NCBI RefSeq assembly: GCF_036985505.1
Contig: NZ_BTGQ01000001.1
Span: forward strand, 372,001-436,000
Direction of reading: 5' to 3'
DNA length: 64,000 nt
From: Croceitalea sp947503285
Lineage (GTDB): Bacteria; Bacteroidota; Bacteroidia; Flavobacteriales; Flavobacteriaceae
The notes beneath the pieces are model-generated. The model saw nothing but the letters and a program-made list of their open reading frames with translations. It was not told the DNA's origin and did no database searches. The position numbers and the translations under genes were made by a program. Positions 18,016-28,043 of the stretch are shown here, piece after piece (the stretch's first letter is position 1; every line of letters starts with the position of its first letter).

Positions 18016-18738
18016 TCAGTTATGTGTTTTCGACGAACCTGAAACCAATTTATTGATCTCGTTTAGTTCTTCAGGGGTTAAATGCCTCCATTTTCCGACC
18101 GGAACGTCTAAATTCACATTCATGATACGAACCCGTTTTAGTTTTTTCACACGGTAATCAAGATATTCGCACATACGGCGTATTTGACGGTTCAGACCTT
18201 GTGTGAGGATTATGGTAAACTGCTTTTCGCCAATTTGCTCTACATGACATTTTCTGGTGACCGTATCAAGAATTGGCACTCCACCACGCATTTGTTTCAA
18301 GAAATTGGCCGTAATGGGTTTGTTGACCGTAACGACATATTCTTTTTCATGATTATTGCGTGCCCTTAAAATTTTATTGACGATATCTCCGTCGTTGGTC
18401 AGAAAAATCAGCCCTTCGCTTGGTTTATCCAACCTACCTATGGGAAAGATACGTTTTGGATAATTGATATAATCAATAATATTATCTTTCTCAACTTGGG
18501 TATCCGTAGTGCAAACAATGCCAATAGGTTTATTGAAAGCCAGATAAACTGATTTTTCCTTGGGTTCAATTATTGGTTCCCCGTCAACTTTTACCACGTC
18601 CCCCTCAACAATCTTAGTTCCCATTTCGGGTACCATGCCATTAATGGTTACGCGACCTTGCTGAATTAACTTGTCGGCAGCCCTTCTTGAGCAATACCCT
18701 ACCTCACTAAGGTATTTATTGATTCTTGTTTCCTTCAT
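18016..18738 (-). CDS. rluF: 23S rRNA pseudouridine synthase RluF-like
   Basis: 240 residues of the RsuA/RluB/E/F class: N-terminal S4 RNA-binding domain (RINKYLSEVGYCSRRAADKL, about 5-60) and a catalytic domain with GRLDKPSEGL (catalytic Asp about 104). The tail LNRQIRRMCEYLDYRVKKLKRVRIMN, with KKL rather than the variants of RsuA and RluE, is what points to RluF, which modifies the U2604 region in E. coli 23S rRNA. Acts in the cytoplasm. Separated from its upstream neighbour by that gene's terminator, so probably has its own promoter. Confidence 0.87.
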   Translation of the reverse strand: MKETRINKYLSEVGYCSRRAADKLIQQGRVTINGMVPEMGTKIVEGDVVKVDGEPIIEPKEKSVYLAFNKPIGIVCTTDTQVEKDNIIDYINYPKRIFPIGRLDKPSEGLIFLTNDGDIVNKILRARNNHEKEYVVTVNKPITANFLKQMRGGVPILDTVTRKCHVEQIGEKQFTIILTQGLNRQIRRMCEYLDYRVKKLKRVRIMNVNLDVPVGKWRHLTPEELNEINKLVSGSSKTHN

Positions 18739-18788
18739 TTACCGCAAATCGTTTAAGCTGCGTAAACTTCTTTAAAAAAAACAGATAA

Positions 18789-18820
18789 AAAAAGCCCACT
18801 TTTCATAAAGTAGGCTTTTT
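18789..18820 (-). terminator. intrinsic terminator of the Bax-inhibitor-like gene
   Basis: 14-bp arms AAAAAGCCCACTTT / AAAGTAGGCTTTTT with a single mismatch and a TCAT loop, 20 bp after the stop at 18840 on the minus strand; flanking A and T runs would let it act in both directions. Confidence 0.85.
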
Positions 18821-18839
18821 GAATCGTATTTCGATGAGG

Positions 18840-19550
18840 TCAATCATTGGAAAGAATACTCAAAATATACCAAAATAAAAGCATCAATGAAGCAAACAAC
18901 CCTAATGAAGCGGCTACATGCTGATTTTCATGATACTTGTGAATCATATTCGAAGTTTGATATAAAATAGATCCTGAGGCCAATACCACCATTCCGACGC
19001 TGAACCAAAGGCCTAGGTCAAAACCAAATAGGGTACCTGCGATGATTAGGCCTAGCGCAATAAAAAAGCCAATCGTGAGTGCCGATTTAAGAAATGAGAA
19101 ATCTTTTTTAGTAATGAAAACGATGGCCGAGAGTCCGGTAAATAGTGATATCGTTAAAATAGCGGCTTGGTATAGAATATTAAAGGCACCGCCATCGGCA
19201 ATCATTACCGCCATAAAAATAAGGGGTATAAAAATAAATGCCTCAGCTACCACATATAATACCAGGCCGGCATAGTGGGCTTGTATGTTATCGCTTTTTA
19301 AAGCCAGCTTTTCGGCATAGTTCGTCACGAGCATAAACCCCCCAAGTAACAGCAACCAGCTAATACCGCCTGTAAGCGATATGGCAAGTTCTACAATTGC
19401 CGGAATTTGAAAGAATAGGGTTTCCACTAAGATAAAGAGCAATACCGCTCCCGCTAAATGGGCATAGGTTTTTTTGTAAAAAGCGACCCTGGTCTGGTCA
19501 TCAAGTTGACTGATTACTGGAGGTAAGTGTGGAATTTCTTGGTTTTCCAT
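18840..19550 (-). CDS. Bax inhibitor-1/YccA family membrane protein
   Basis: 236 residues, seven hydrophobic segments after a short cytoplasmic N-terminus (QTRVAFYKKTYAHLAGAVLLF is the family opening). The last segments read SVGMVVLASGSILYQTSNMIHKY and LFASLMLLFWYILSIL. Bacterial members act as pH-dependent ion (Ca2+) leak channels or modulate FtsH; neither is shown for this protein. Own terminator downstream and a spacer of 178 bp upstream, so monocistronic. Confidence 0.9.
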   Translation of the reverse strand: MENQEIPHLPPVISQLDDQTRVAFYKKTYAHLAGAVLLFILVETLFFQIPAIVELAISLTGGISWLLLLGGFMLVTNYAEKLALKSDNIQAHYAGLVLYVVAEAFIFIPLIFMAVMIADGGAFNILYQAAILTISLFTGLSAIVFITKKDFSFLKSALTIGFFIALGLIIAGTLFGFDLGLWFSVGMVVLASGSILYQTSNMIHKYHENQHVAASLGLFASLMLLFWYILSILSND

Positions 19551-19728
19551 GAATTGGGATTTAGAGGTTAGGTTGTTTTAACGATGCTTCTATATCACTA
19601 AGTATTTTAAACCGGTCTTATTCGATGAGTGGTCTTTATATAAGGATTACATACCATATTTGAATTCTATGATCTTGTCCAAAAAATTAAAAGTCCAGTA
19701 GCGGCTGATGACTTCCATAATGGCATTT

Positions 19729-20208
19729 TTAAAACGAAATTTTTCTTTTCTTAATAAGGGAATCCATGAAAAGCAAGGCAGCAAGAGTGACGACACTTAC
19801 CCAAAAGACTGGCGGTATGGTGAATAAATCTTGAAACCACGCTATTTTCAACCAAGTTTTTTCAGATACTTGAATAGTATTGAAGAATAATCCATCGAGC
19901 AATAAACAAATGTAGATTATGGTCATGATGCTGATGAGAACAGTGTTCGCTTTTGTTGAAGATAGGGGTTCAAGAGTAGGTTTTTCAACTTTGTCTCTCA
20001 GCGCTTTCATAGTTTTATGAGTAAAATCGACTGATACATCATGAAGAATTTCCTTTTTGAAATTGTACTGATGAATGAAATCGTTCTCTTTAAGCAGTGT
20101 TTGCCCTTCTTTGAGATAGTCCATCACATTTTCAGTAAAATCAGGGCTTGGTTTATCAGATGGAACCGATTTGATAAGTTGAATGAGAAGTTTGTCTTTT
20201 TGTTTCAT
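19729..20208 (-). CDS. membrane protein partner of an ECF sigma factor (possible anti-sigma)
   Basis: 159 residues: a soluble N-terminal half with two similar helical stretches (PDFTENVMDYL and VDFTHKTMKAL), then two membrane helices (about 93-112 and 130-150). It starts 1 bp after the sigma factor stop, so the two are surely cotranscribed and probably coupled. Position and topology suggest an anti-sigma or envelope sensor, although no zinc-finger HxxxCxxC motif is present. Function inferred from context only. Confidence 0.7.
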   Translation of the reverse strand: MKQKDKLLIQLIKSVPSDKPSPDFTENVMDYLKEGQTLLKENDFIHQYNFKKEILHDVSVDFTHKTMKALRDKVEKPTLEPLSSTKANTVLISIMTIIYICLLLDGLFFNTIQVSEKTWLKIAWFQDLFTIPPVFWVSVVTLAALLFMDSLIKKRKISF

Positions 20209-20209
20209 C

Positions 20210-20782
20210 TTATAGTATTGAATTTGATTCTCCCCTTAGCAAGACATCAAGTCTTTTCTTTAGCTTCTTTCTTGCCCTGAATAATTTCACTTTTATATTC
20301 GTGGCAGATAAGTCGGTAATAGTACTTATTTCTTCAATGGTGTTTTCATCGATATAATATAGTGTTATAAGAAGCCGCTCTATAGGTCTTAAAGAATCAA
20401 TGGCCAATTTTATAAACCTTTGTTGTTCTTCAACCTTAAAATTTTCAAGTTGTACATTGGCAGTAGCTAGAAACGCTTCATCATCTTGCTCTTGTAGATT
20501 TCGAGTGCTGATTTTATTCTTTCGTTTATAGTAAAGGGCAGACCTGTATGCTATGGTATACAACCAGGTAGAAAATTTAGCTTCTTTTTTAAACGCATCG
20601 ATGTTCTCATAGGCCTTTATAAAACTTTCTTGGGCAATATCTTCGGCATCGTCAGCATTTTCTAGAATTTTTAAAGCTACTGCATATACCATTTCCTTAT
20701 ATTTTTCAACTAGATGAGAAAACGCCTCAAGGTCTCCTTCCCTAACCTTGTCTATATATTTCAAGTCGTTTTTAAAACCCAT
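20210..20782 (-). CDS. ECF-type RNA polymerase sigma factor
   Basis: About 190 residues. Sigma region 2 is clear (FSHLVEKYKEMVYAVALKIL, DDAEDIAQESFIKAYENIDAF, STWLYTIAYRSALYYKR) and region 4 follows (IERLLITLYYIDENTIEEISTITDLSATNIKVKLFRARKKLKKRL). The start ATG at 20780-20782 (MGFKNDLKYIDKVREG) matches family N-termini better than the one at 20800. It directs polymerase to a stress or envelope regulon; targets may include the divergent membrane gene at 20917. The membrane partner gene follows immediately. Confidence 0.92.
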   Translation of the reverse strand: MGFKNDLKYIDKVREGDLEAFSHLVEKYKEMVYAVALKILENADDAEDIAQESFIKAYENIDAFKKEAKFSTWLYTIAYRSALYYKRKNKISTRNLQEQDDEAFLATANVQLENFKVEEQQRFIKLAIDSLRPIERLLITLYYIDENTIEEISTITDLSATNIKVKLFRARKKLKKRLDVLLRGESNSIL

Positions 20783-20916
20783 CTTAGTATTAAGATGCAA
20801 GTTCTTCCCTTCACGTTACAGTTTTCGAGTGGTTTATTGAAAAATAATTTCTTCCCATTTTGTGTAACCTCAATCAAGATTCTTGCATCACATCCATAAC
20901 AACAAAAACAATTGTG

Positions 20917-21255
20917 ATGAACGGGGATATTATCGTACCAATAACATTTATAACTTCCATATTCGGAATTGTTTACTTCTACCTAAAATCGAGACACCGA
21001 GAGCGAAGCGCTATGATCGAAAAAGGCGTAGATGCGAGTTCCATCGAGAATAAAACCAAAACTATTGCAACTACTTTAAAAATAGGAATGCTGTGTGTCG
21101 GTATCGGTTTTGGAATTTTGATGGGCTATCTGGTCAATACCTTTTTTGGCGTACAGGACAGTCCCGTATTCTATTTTGCATTTACCTTCCTTTTTGGTGG
21201 CTTGGGCCTTATTCTAAATTATAAGATTGAAAAAAACAGTACAGATGGGTACTAA
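20917..21255 (+). CDS. small membrane protein, DUF6249-like
   Basis: About 112 residues from ATG 20917 (MNGDIIVPITFIT). Three hydrophobic segments; between the first and second lies the signature-like KSRHRERSAMIEKGVDASSI, found in small flavobacterial membrane proteins often encoded near ECF sigma genes. Divergent from the sigma gene with a spacer of about 135 bp. The serine hydrolase gene downstream overlaps its end by 11 bp. No known function. Confidence 0.75.
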   Translation: MNGDIIVPITFITSIFGIVYFYLKSRHRERSAMIEKGVDASSIENKTKTIATTLKIGMLCVGIGFGILMGYLVNTFFGVQDSPVFYFAFTFLFGGLGLILNYKIEKNSTDGY

Positions 21256-22282
21256 GACACTCGTTATATCCGCGATGCTGTTCTCATTTTATCTCAATGC
21301 CCAAACTAAATTCGAAAGTTTAGCGGATAGAGAAGAAATAATGGAACTCTTGCAAAAGTATAAGGTACCGGCTATGGGCCTGGGCATTATCGAAAATGGA
21401 AAACTTATAGCAGTAAATGCCTATGGTGAAATCAAAAAAGATGTTACCGCTCCATATAATACCATTTTTGATGTCGCTTCGTTGACAAAATCCGTTGTTA
21501 CAATGACTACCCTTCAATTGGTGGAAAATGGGGATTGGAATTTAGACAAGCCGTTATATTCCTATTGGGTTGACCCCGATATTATAAATGATTCCCTTCA
21601 TAAGAAATTAACGACCAGGCATGTATTGACCCATACTAGTGGATTTAATAATTGGCGTTGGATGGATGCTACCGGCAAACTTCAATTTCATTTTGAGCCA
21701 GGGAAGAAATTCAAATATTCAGGGGAAGGCTTCGAGTACCTGAGAAAAGCACTGGAAAGTAAATTTAAAATATCGTTACAGCGTTTATCAGATTCTTTAC
21801 TCTTTCGACCCTTGGGTATGAAAGACTCGAGACATGCTTGGGACGAAAATGTTGATGAAAGCAGGTTTGCCATAGGACATGATACCCTTAAAAACAGCTA
21901 TAAACTGCCTAAGGAAAAAAAGCCAAATGGCGCTGACAATGTATTGACCACCATCGAGGATTTTGGAATTTTTGGAATCAACGTTTTTGAAAAACTAAAT
22001 ACTACCAAGGGTGCTTATCAAGAAATGGTTAAACCACAGGTCATGGTTAGGGAAAAAATAGCCATGGGCCTTGGTTGGTTCATTTTTCCAGATTTACCCA
22101 ATGATGAATATGCCCTATATAATGCAGGGGGTGATTCGGGAGTTCATACGGTCGTGGTGTTACTACCAAAGTCACAAAAGGGGGTCATCATATTTACCAA
22201 TGGTGATAATGGGTATTTGCTTTATAAAGAGCTACTGCCAAAGTTATTGGAGGTAGGCGCCGAAATAATCAATAGAATCTAA
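21245..22282 (+). CDS. secreted serine hydrolase, class C beta-lactamase-like (1 of 5)
   Basis: About 345 residues from ATG 21245; a start at 21227 is less likely because MGTKTLVISAMLFS begins a signal peptide ending at LNAQT. Catalytic SxxK is SLTK (about residue 85, DVASLTKSVVTM); the Tyr motif is probably YSG in KYSGEGFEYL; the third motif is near YNAGGDSGVH. This fold covers class C beta-lactamases, DD-peptidases and esterases; substrate unknown. Overlaps the DUF6249-like gene by 11 bp and is followed 10 bp later by a second hydrolase. Confidence 0.85.
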   Translation: MGTKTLVISAMLFSFYLNAQTKFESLADREEIMELLQKYKVPAMGLGIIENGKLIAVNAYGEIKKDVTAPYNTIFDVASLTKSVVTMTTLQLVENGDWNLDKPLYSYWVDPDIINDSLHKKLTTRHVLTHTSGFNNWRWMDATGKLQFHFEPGKKFKYSGEGFEYLRKALESKFKISLQRLSDSLLFRPLGMKDSRHAWDENVDESRFAIGHDTLKNSYKLPKEKKPNGADNVLTTIEDFGIFGINVFEKLNTTKGAYQEMVKPQVMVREKIAMGLGWFIFPDLPNDEYALYNAGGDSGVHTVVVLLPKSQKGVIIFTNGDNGYLLYKELLPKLLEVGAEIINRI

Positions 22283-22292
22283 ATCAAATCAA

Positions 22293-24005
22293 ATGAAAAA
22301 CAACCAATTTATCCAGTCCATTGCAATCGTACTCTTTGTGATACAATCGGTAATGCTACATGCCCAAGACAAAAACGATAGTGCAATTAATATCGATACC
22401 GAACAGCAAATAAATAATCTCTTTGAAACCTGGAATACGAATAAAACCCCCGGTGCCGCAGTGGCTATTATAAAAGATGGTAAGATCGTCTTTAAAAAGG
22501 CCTATGGTTTGGCCAATCTTGAGTTTGGTATAAAAAATAGCCCATCGACGCTGTTCAATATTGCTTCTAATTCAAAGCAGTTTACCGCGTATGCCTTATT
22601 GCATTTAGTTGAAGAAGGGAAAGTGGATTTAGGGGATGACATTAGAAAATACATTCCTGAACTACCTGATTTTGGCGAAATTGTTAAAGTGAAAACCTTG
22701 GCACAACATACCCATGGAATACGGGGGATAACATACCTTTTGGGTATGGCCGGTTGGAATATCGAAGATGTAATTTCAAGGGAGGCCGTCTTAAAAATTT
22801 TAGGCCAACAAGAAGAGTTGAATTTTTCACCTGAGACCGATTTCTCGTATAACAACTCTGGTTATATGTTACTTGCAGAACTTATCGAACGTGTATCAGA
22901 AAAACCCTTTCATCGGTATTTGGATGAAATCATTTTTACGCCCTTAGAAATGAAAAGTACGGTCTTGTTTGAAGACTATCAGAAGGTCATACCTGACCTT
23001 GCCAGTCCCTATTTCTTTGATGGTGTGGGTTACAAAAAGGGCATCCGTAATTCAAAAGATATTGTCGGTAATACAGGTATACGAACGAATATTGAGGATT
23101 TAAGCAAATGGATCATCAACTTTGATAAGGGAAAAGTTGGTAATCAGGCGTTGTTCAATACGTTGGCCAAGCCCGGTATTTTAAAAAATGGGGATACCAT
23201 CGGTTATTCCTGCGGTCAAATAGTTTCTATGCACAAGGGAAGACAGGTCGTAAGTCACGGAGGTGCCGATGCGGGGTATAGAAGTCAGATTTTGAGGTTT
23301 CCTGATGATCAGGTTGCAGTAATTGTGCTCACGAATGATGGGTCACTTAATGCTGATGAAAAAGCATATGCCATAGCTGATATTTATCTCGATGGTGAAA
23401 AGATGGCCAAGCCCCTAAAAACCGAAACCAATGATTCAAAATCGACTAGAATAGTGGCCAAAGGGACCTTAAAAAAGTACGAGGGTAAATTTGAACTTCA
23501 ACCAGGTTTTATCATGGAATTTAATGAGAAAGAAGAAAACCTATATATTACGGCGACAGGCCAAGGGACCTTTCCATTAGAGACACTTAATGAGAAGCAA
23601 TTTCAAATAAGAAGGATTAGTGCGATCATTACTTTTATTGAAGGTGATAATGGAAATTTCGATACTTTGACCTTTACCCATAACGGACAAAATACGCTAG
23701 GTAAAAGAATACAGTATAAATTGGATAATGCTACACTTGAAAAATATACCGGCATTTATTACAGTCCCGAGTTGCATACATCTTATGAGTTGAGTGTTGA
23801 GAACGGGGTGCTGCTTGCCAAACATCAACGCCAAGAAAGCACAAGATTATCACCTTTGGGTAAAAATAGGTTTTCAGGTAATACTTGGTTTTTCGGGACA
23901 TTTGAGTTCAAGCTGCAAGAAGATATGGTAAAAGGCTTTAGGGTAAGTGCGGATAGGGTACGGAACTTAAGATTCAATAAGGTAGCGGAGACCTATTCCT
24001 ATTGA
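22293..24005 (+). CDS. secreted serine hydrolase with C-terminal lipocalin-like extension (2 of 5)
   Basis: 570 residues. Signal peptide ends at LHAQD; the beta-lactamase domain runs to about 360 with SNSK (SxxK, NIASNSKQFTAYAL), YNN (FSYNNSGYMLLAEL) and HGG (SHGGADAGYRSQ). About residues 385-565 form a beta-rich DUF3471-like region with two similar halves (LKKYEGKFELQPGFIMEF and LEKYTGIYYSPELHTSYEL), common in Bacteroidota members. Likely periplasmic peptidase or esterase. Directly follows the first hydrolase and is probably in its operon. Confidence 0.88.
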   Translation: MKNNQFIQSIAIVLFVIQSVMLHAQDKNDSAINIDTEQQINNLFETWNTNKTPGAAVAIIKDGKIVFKKAYGLANLEFGIKNSPSTLFNIASNSKQFTAYALLHLVEEGKVDLGDDIRKYIPELPDFGEIVKVKTLAQHTHGIRGITYLLGMAGWNIEDVISREAVLKILGQQEELNFSPETDFSYNNSGYMLLAELIERVSEKPFHRYLDEIIFTPLEMKSTVLFEDYQKVIPDLASPYFFDGVGYKKGIRNSKDIVGNTGIRTNIEDLSKWIINFDKGKVGNQALFNTLAKPGILKNGDTIGYSCGQIVSMHKGRQVVSHGGADAGYRSQILRFPDDQVAVIVLTNDGSLNADEKAYAIADIYLDGEKMAKPLKTETNDSKSTRIVAKGTLKKYEGKFELQPGFIMEFNEKEENLYITATGQGTFPLETLNEKQFQIRRISAIITFIEGDNGNFDTLTFTHNGQNTLGKRIQYKLDNATLEKYTGIYYSPELHTSYELSVENGVLLAKHQRQESTRLSPLGKNRFSGNTWFFGTFEFKLQEDMVKGFRVSADRVRNLRFNKVAETYSY

Positions 24006-24293
24006 CGTTACAATACCATTTTTTTTACGCATTGTAATTCGATGGCATGAAAACATTTGATCAGTGTCGTAACCTTACCTGTGGGCACTGCCATATTTGA
24101 GTATTACGAAAATTTAAGAACGGCATCCTTTTGATTGGAAAATACTACCTATTTCCCTTATATAAATAATTGGACACGTATTCAGGTGGAGGGAACGGCC
24201 ATGGAAAAAACAAAAAAAGAAAGACGGCGGTAACAAAATGTCAAAAATTGACTCTTTATAGGTAAAGGCTAAAATTTATACCCTTGCGATAAG

Positions 24294-25109
24294 ATGAAAA
24301 TATTGACAAAAGGAAAATATTACGGTAGTAAGGATTTAGAGGTTTCCTATAACGGAATTCTACTTTCGCAGTATAATTACAATACCAAACGAAAAACGGA
24401 TTGGCACTATCATGAAAACCCCTATTTTATGTATGTTCTACAAGGTAATATGATGGACTGCAATAAGAAAGTGAAATCATTGTGCCCCGCTGGTAGTTTG
24501 ATGTTCAATAATTGGCAAGAGGCGCATTATGGCTCTAAACATTCTGAAGATGCCAGTGGTTTCCATCTCGAGTTTGAGCGGGAATGGCTATTAAAAAATG
24601 AAATACCCCTGAATTTATTGGAAGGGAGCCAACTCATCGAAAACCCAAAATTGCATTTGCTTTTCGCAAAACTATATCACGAATTTTTGATTTCAGATGA
24701 TTATAGTGATGTTTCCGTTGAAGTCTTATTACTTCAAATATGTGATGCTTTGGGCAATTTAAAACATACGAATGCCCAAAAGAATCCAAGCTGGGTAGCT
24801 AGCTTGAAAGAATTGCTACACTATGATTCCACCACACTTAGTCTTGAATATTTATCCCAAGAGCTAAAATTACATCCTGTGCATATTTCTAGGGCGGCAT
24901 CAAAGCACCTTTCAATGAGTCTTGGCGAATATATACGACAGCATAAACTTAGAAAGGCCATTTCGCTACTTCTAAATTCAAATGATTCCTTAACTGAAAT
25001 AGCCTATCAAACGGGTTTTTCTGACCAAAGTCATTTCAATCGGGTATTCAAATCGATTTTTAATAGCAGTCCAAGTGCTTATAGAAAAACGATCCATAAA
25101 CATCTGTAA
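24294..25109 (+). CDS. AraC-family transcriptional regulator
   Basis: 271 residues: N-terminal cupin-like sensing domain (HYHENPYFMYVLQGNMMDC, CPAGSLMFNNWQEAHYG) and C-terminal AraC DNA-binding domain with two helix-turn-helix units; the second reads LTEIAYQTGFSDQSHFNRVFKSIFNSSPSAYRK. It sits between two groups of serine hydrolase genes, 60 bp before the next one, so it may control them; this is inference. The 288 bp upstream hold no gene; TTGACT at 24247 could be a promoter element but spacing is not convincing. Confidence 0.92.
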   Translation: MKILTKGKYYGSKDLEVSYNGILLSQYNYNTKRKTDWHYHENPYFMYVLQGNMMDCNKKVKSLCPAGSLMFNNWQEAHYGSKHSEDASGFHLEFEREWLLKNEIPLNLLEGSQLIENPKLHLLFAKLYHEFLISDDYSDVSVEVLLLQICDALGNLKHTNAQKNPSWVASLKELLHYDSTTLSLEYLSQELKLHPVHISRAASKHLSMSLGEYIRQHKLRKAISLLLNSNDSLTEIAYQTGFSDQSHFNRVFKSIFNSSPSAYRKTIHKHL

Positions 25110-25170
25110 TGTTAATTTCATCCTATTTTCAGAATAGGGGAACAGCTACTTTTGATTTTTCATTACAATC

Positions 25171-26256
25171 ATGAAAGCTATGAAGCATTACTTTTTCCCC
25201 TTTTTCTATTTCTTGTTGACCAATATTTCAGCACAAATTGATTTTGACAAGGTCAATACCGTTGGTGCCCCGTTATTTCAAAAAATGGACAGTACGATAA
25301 ATTCAGGGAAATATGAAAAAATCACAAGTGTACTAGTCGCCCATAACGGAATGGTTTTATTTGAAAAGTACTACAACGAAAATGATGTTAACTCTAAACA
25401 TAACACACGTTCTGTCACTAAAACCATGGCAACTTTATTAACGGGCATCGCCATAGATCAAGGGTATGTTACCTCTGAAAATGATAAGATTTTCGACTAT
25501 TTGCAGCACAAACTCCCTGTAAGAAATCCTGATAAACGTAAAGAAGAAATTACAATTGAAGATCTCTTGACCATGAGTTCTACTCTAGAATGTAGTGACT
25601 GGAATCATTACTCTAGAGGCAATGAAAATCGTATGTATCTTATAGAAGATTGGGCTAAATTTTATTTGGACCTTCCTATTTTTTCATATCCTTATGGGCC
25701 TAAACCAGAGGAACAGCCTTATGGTCGGGCATTTACCTATTGCACTGCTGGAGCTGCTTTAATGGCAGAAATTTTACAAAATGCCATTAAAGATGATTTG
25801 GTAGAATTTGCGAAAAAGCATCTTTTTGAACCATTGGCAATTGAAGACTATTCCTTGCATTATACACCTCTTGAAATATTAAATACTGCTGGAGGTAGTG
25901 AATATAGAAGTAGGGATTTTTTGAAATTAATACAACTATGTTTGAACAAGGGGCAATGGAATGGAAAACAAATTATTGCATCATCATGGATTGAAAAGGC
26001 ATCGTCACCAAAAGCAAATGTCAGAAAGGGTACTGATTATGGGTATTTACTTTGGCTTAAAAGTTTTGGTAAAGACAAGAAGTATAAATCTTTTTACATG
26101 TCTGGTAATGGTGGTAATAAAGTTCTGGCATGTCCTGAATTACAGATGTCCGTTGTTATCACTACAACAAACTACGGCAATAGTGAAGGGCATTGGTACA
26201 CTGATGATATTATGAACGAATTTATTGTTCCCGCAGTTGAAAAGCTTGCAAATTAG
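25171..26256 (+). CDS. secreted serine hydrolase, class C beta-lactamase-like (3 of 5)
   Basis: 361 residues; signal peptide ends near NISAQ. SxxK is SVTK (NTRSVTKTMATLL), the second motif Tyr-Cys-Thr in FTYCTAGAALMAEI, and GNGGNKVL takes the place of the KTG/HxG motif. The DLLTMSSTLECSDWNHYSRGNE segment is typical of this subfamily of short 6-aminohexanoate-dimer hydrolase/EstB-like proteins. It is closest within the window to the two larger genes that follow. Start M1 (25171) or M4 (25180) are both possible. Confidence 0.86.
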   Translation: MKAMKHYFFPFFYFLLTNISAQIDFDKVNTVGAPLFQKMDSTINSGKYEKITSVLVAHNGMVLFEKYYNENDVNSKHNTRSVTKTMATLLTGIAIDQGYVTSENDKIFDYLQHKLPVRNPDKRKEEITIEDLLTMSSTLECSDWNHYSRGNENRMYLIEDWAKFYLDLPIFSYPYGPKPEEQPYGRAFTYCTAGAALMAEILQNAIKDDLVEFAKKHLFEPLAIEDYSLHYTPLEILNTAGGSEYRSRDFLKLIQLCLNKGQWNGKQIIASSWIEKASSPKANVRKGTDYGYLLWLKSFGKDKKYKSFYMSGNGGNKVLACPELQMSVVITTTNYGNSEGHWYTDDIMNEFIVPAVEKLAN

Positions 26257-26341
26257 ATATATCAATTGTTTAAAAACCTAATTCACATAGTATCCTAAAA
26301 GGTTTAAAGAAATAGTATTCATCAAATCAAAAATTAGAATT

Positions 26342-27988
26342 ATGAAATCGAATCTTTTAATAGTACTTGTTACATGCCTATTGGTATCTTGTAGAGGTTT
26401 TGGTCAGCCAAAAGCGAATGATACCAATGCAAACGAGATTGGAAGTTTATATTTTTCAAAAGTAGACTTTACAGAGGCAAAGATTTCTTCAGCCCCATAT
26501 TCAAAAAGTCTCAACCTACATGACGACAATTACCTTAGTATTGTTTTTACCTTAAGTAAACCACTCATAAAAGAACTTCAAGAATTGGCACCTGACCTGT
26601 CTGAAGAGGAACTGTTACGGAAGGGAAATTTTCAATTTTCATATCTAATAGACGGTGAAAAAATCTATGTTGAGAATTTAAACACGGGTGCAGGGCCGAA
26701 AACCCGTAAGACCGAAGCACTTCGACAGGTCATACCCTTAATAACACCAGAGCGAATAAATTTTTGGGGTTGGTTTATGTGGCAACGATTTATGAAAATG
26801 GGGGGTGGGGTAGATGCATTTACCCAAGGCGATCACACCCTGAGCATAGAGGTAAGGTCTTACTTAGAAACCGATACTCTAAAAGTTGGACCCCTTTTGG
26901 CCACAGGAAATATCGCTGTTACCGTTCCTAAAATAGAGATAGATGAAAGCATGGTTCCCGTTCAAAAAATACAACCCAATAGCGGGTGGAAAATTTCTAA
27001 AACCAACTATGACCGCGACAAAATTGAAGCACTCAATAGAAAAATTGCCGAAGGTAGATTTAAGGATATCAATGGAATCGTGGTATTAAAACATGGCGAA
27101 CTCTTAATTGAGGAATATTTTAATGGTGCATCCAGAAGCAGTTTACACGACACCAGATCTGTCGGCAAATCATTCGCCTCTACTATTATGGGCATAGCTA
27201 TCGAAGATGGGTTTATAAAAAATGAAGATGCCTTCTTGAAAGAATTTTACGATTTAAAATCCTACGAAAACCATAGTGCCAAAAAAGATTCCGTAACCTT
27301 AAAATCGCTCTTGACCATGAGTTCCGGATTTTTAGGTGATGACGAGGACGATGAAAGTCCGGGCACTGAAGACAAAATGCAAGCTACCAATAACTGGGTG
27401 AAGTTCACTTTAGATTTACCGATGCATAAAGACAAAGTAATAGGTAGGGATTATAATTATTTCACCGCAGGTACGGGCTTGTTAGGGGATATCATACATA
27501 AATCAGTTCCTGATGGGCTCGTTTCGTATGCCGATAAAAAATTATTCACCCCTTTAGGGATTACTGATTATAAATGGATCTACACCCCGCAACGTGTTGC
27601 ATATACAGGCGGCGGAATACGTCTTAGGGCTATTGATTTTGCCAAATACGGACAGCTGTATAAAAACAAGGGACATTGGAATGGCAAACAAATCTTAACT
27701 CAAGAATGGGTAGAAAAAAGTTTGGCCAAGCAAGTATCTCAAGACTATGGGGGCATAAAAGGGTTTCACTATGGGTATCTCTTTTGGAACATGGTGTATA
27801 CCATCAATGACAAAGACTATGAGGTTTCTTTTTCCAATGGAAATGGAGGTAATAAGATCTTTGTTTTTAAAGAAATTCCTTTTGTAGTGGTAATCACTGC
27901 CTCAGCATATGGAAAACTGGATGCACATACCAATGTTGACAAAATGATGGTGGACTATATTTTACCCGCAATACTGGCTAGACAATAA
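26342..27988 (+). CDS. lipoprotein serine hydrolase with N-terminal extra domain (4 of 5)
   Basis: 548 residues. Lipobox LVSC at about residue 17 marks a lipoprotein. Residues 30-205 are a beta-rich domain of unknown role (YLSIVFTLSKPLIKEL, GDHTLSIEVRSYL); the hydrolase domain follows with SVGK (DTRSVGKSFAST), YFTAG (about 380) and NGNGGNKIFVF near the C-terminus, the same three motifs as the previous gene. Acts in the periplasm or at the cell surface; substrate unknown. Confidence 0.85.
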   Translation: MKSNLLIVLVTCLLVSCRGFGQPKANDTNANEIGSLYFSKVDFTEAKISSAPYSKSLNLHDDNYLSIVFTLSKPLIKELQELAPDLSEEELLRKGNFQFSYLIDGEKIYVENLNTGAGPKTRKTEALRQVIPLITPERINFWGWFMWQRFMKMGGGVDAFTQGDHTLSIEVRSYLETDTLKVGPLLATGNIAVTVPKIEIDESMVPVQKIQPNSGWKISKTNYDRDKIEALNRKIAEGRFKDINGIVVLKHGELLIEEYFNGASRSSLHDTRSVGKSFASTIMGIAIEDGFIKNEDAFLKEFYDLKSYENHSAKKDSVTLKSLLTMSSGFLGDDEDDESPGTEDKMQATNNWVKFTLDLPMHKDKVIGRDYNYFTAGTGLLGDIIHKSVPDGLVSYADKKLFTPLGITDYKWIYTPQRVAYTGGGIRLRAIDFAKYGQLYKNKGHWNGKQILTQEWVEKSLAKQVSQDYGGIKGFHYGYLFWNMVYTINDKDYEVSFSNGNGGNKIFVFKEIPFVVVITASAYGKLDAHTNVDKMMVDYILPAILARQ

Positions 27989-28043
27989 TCGTATGGACTA
28001 TGTATCAAAACAAGAATTACTTACTTTAAATTTACTATAAGCC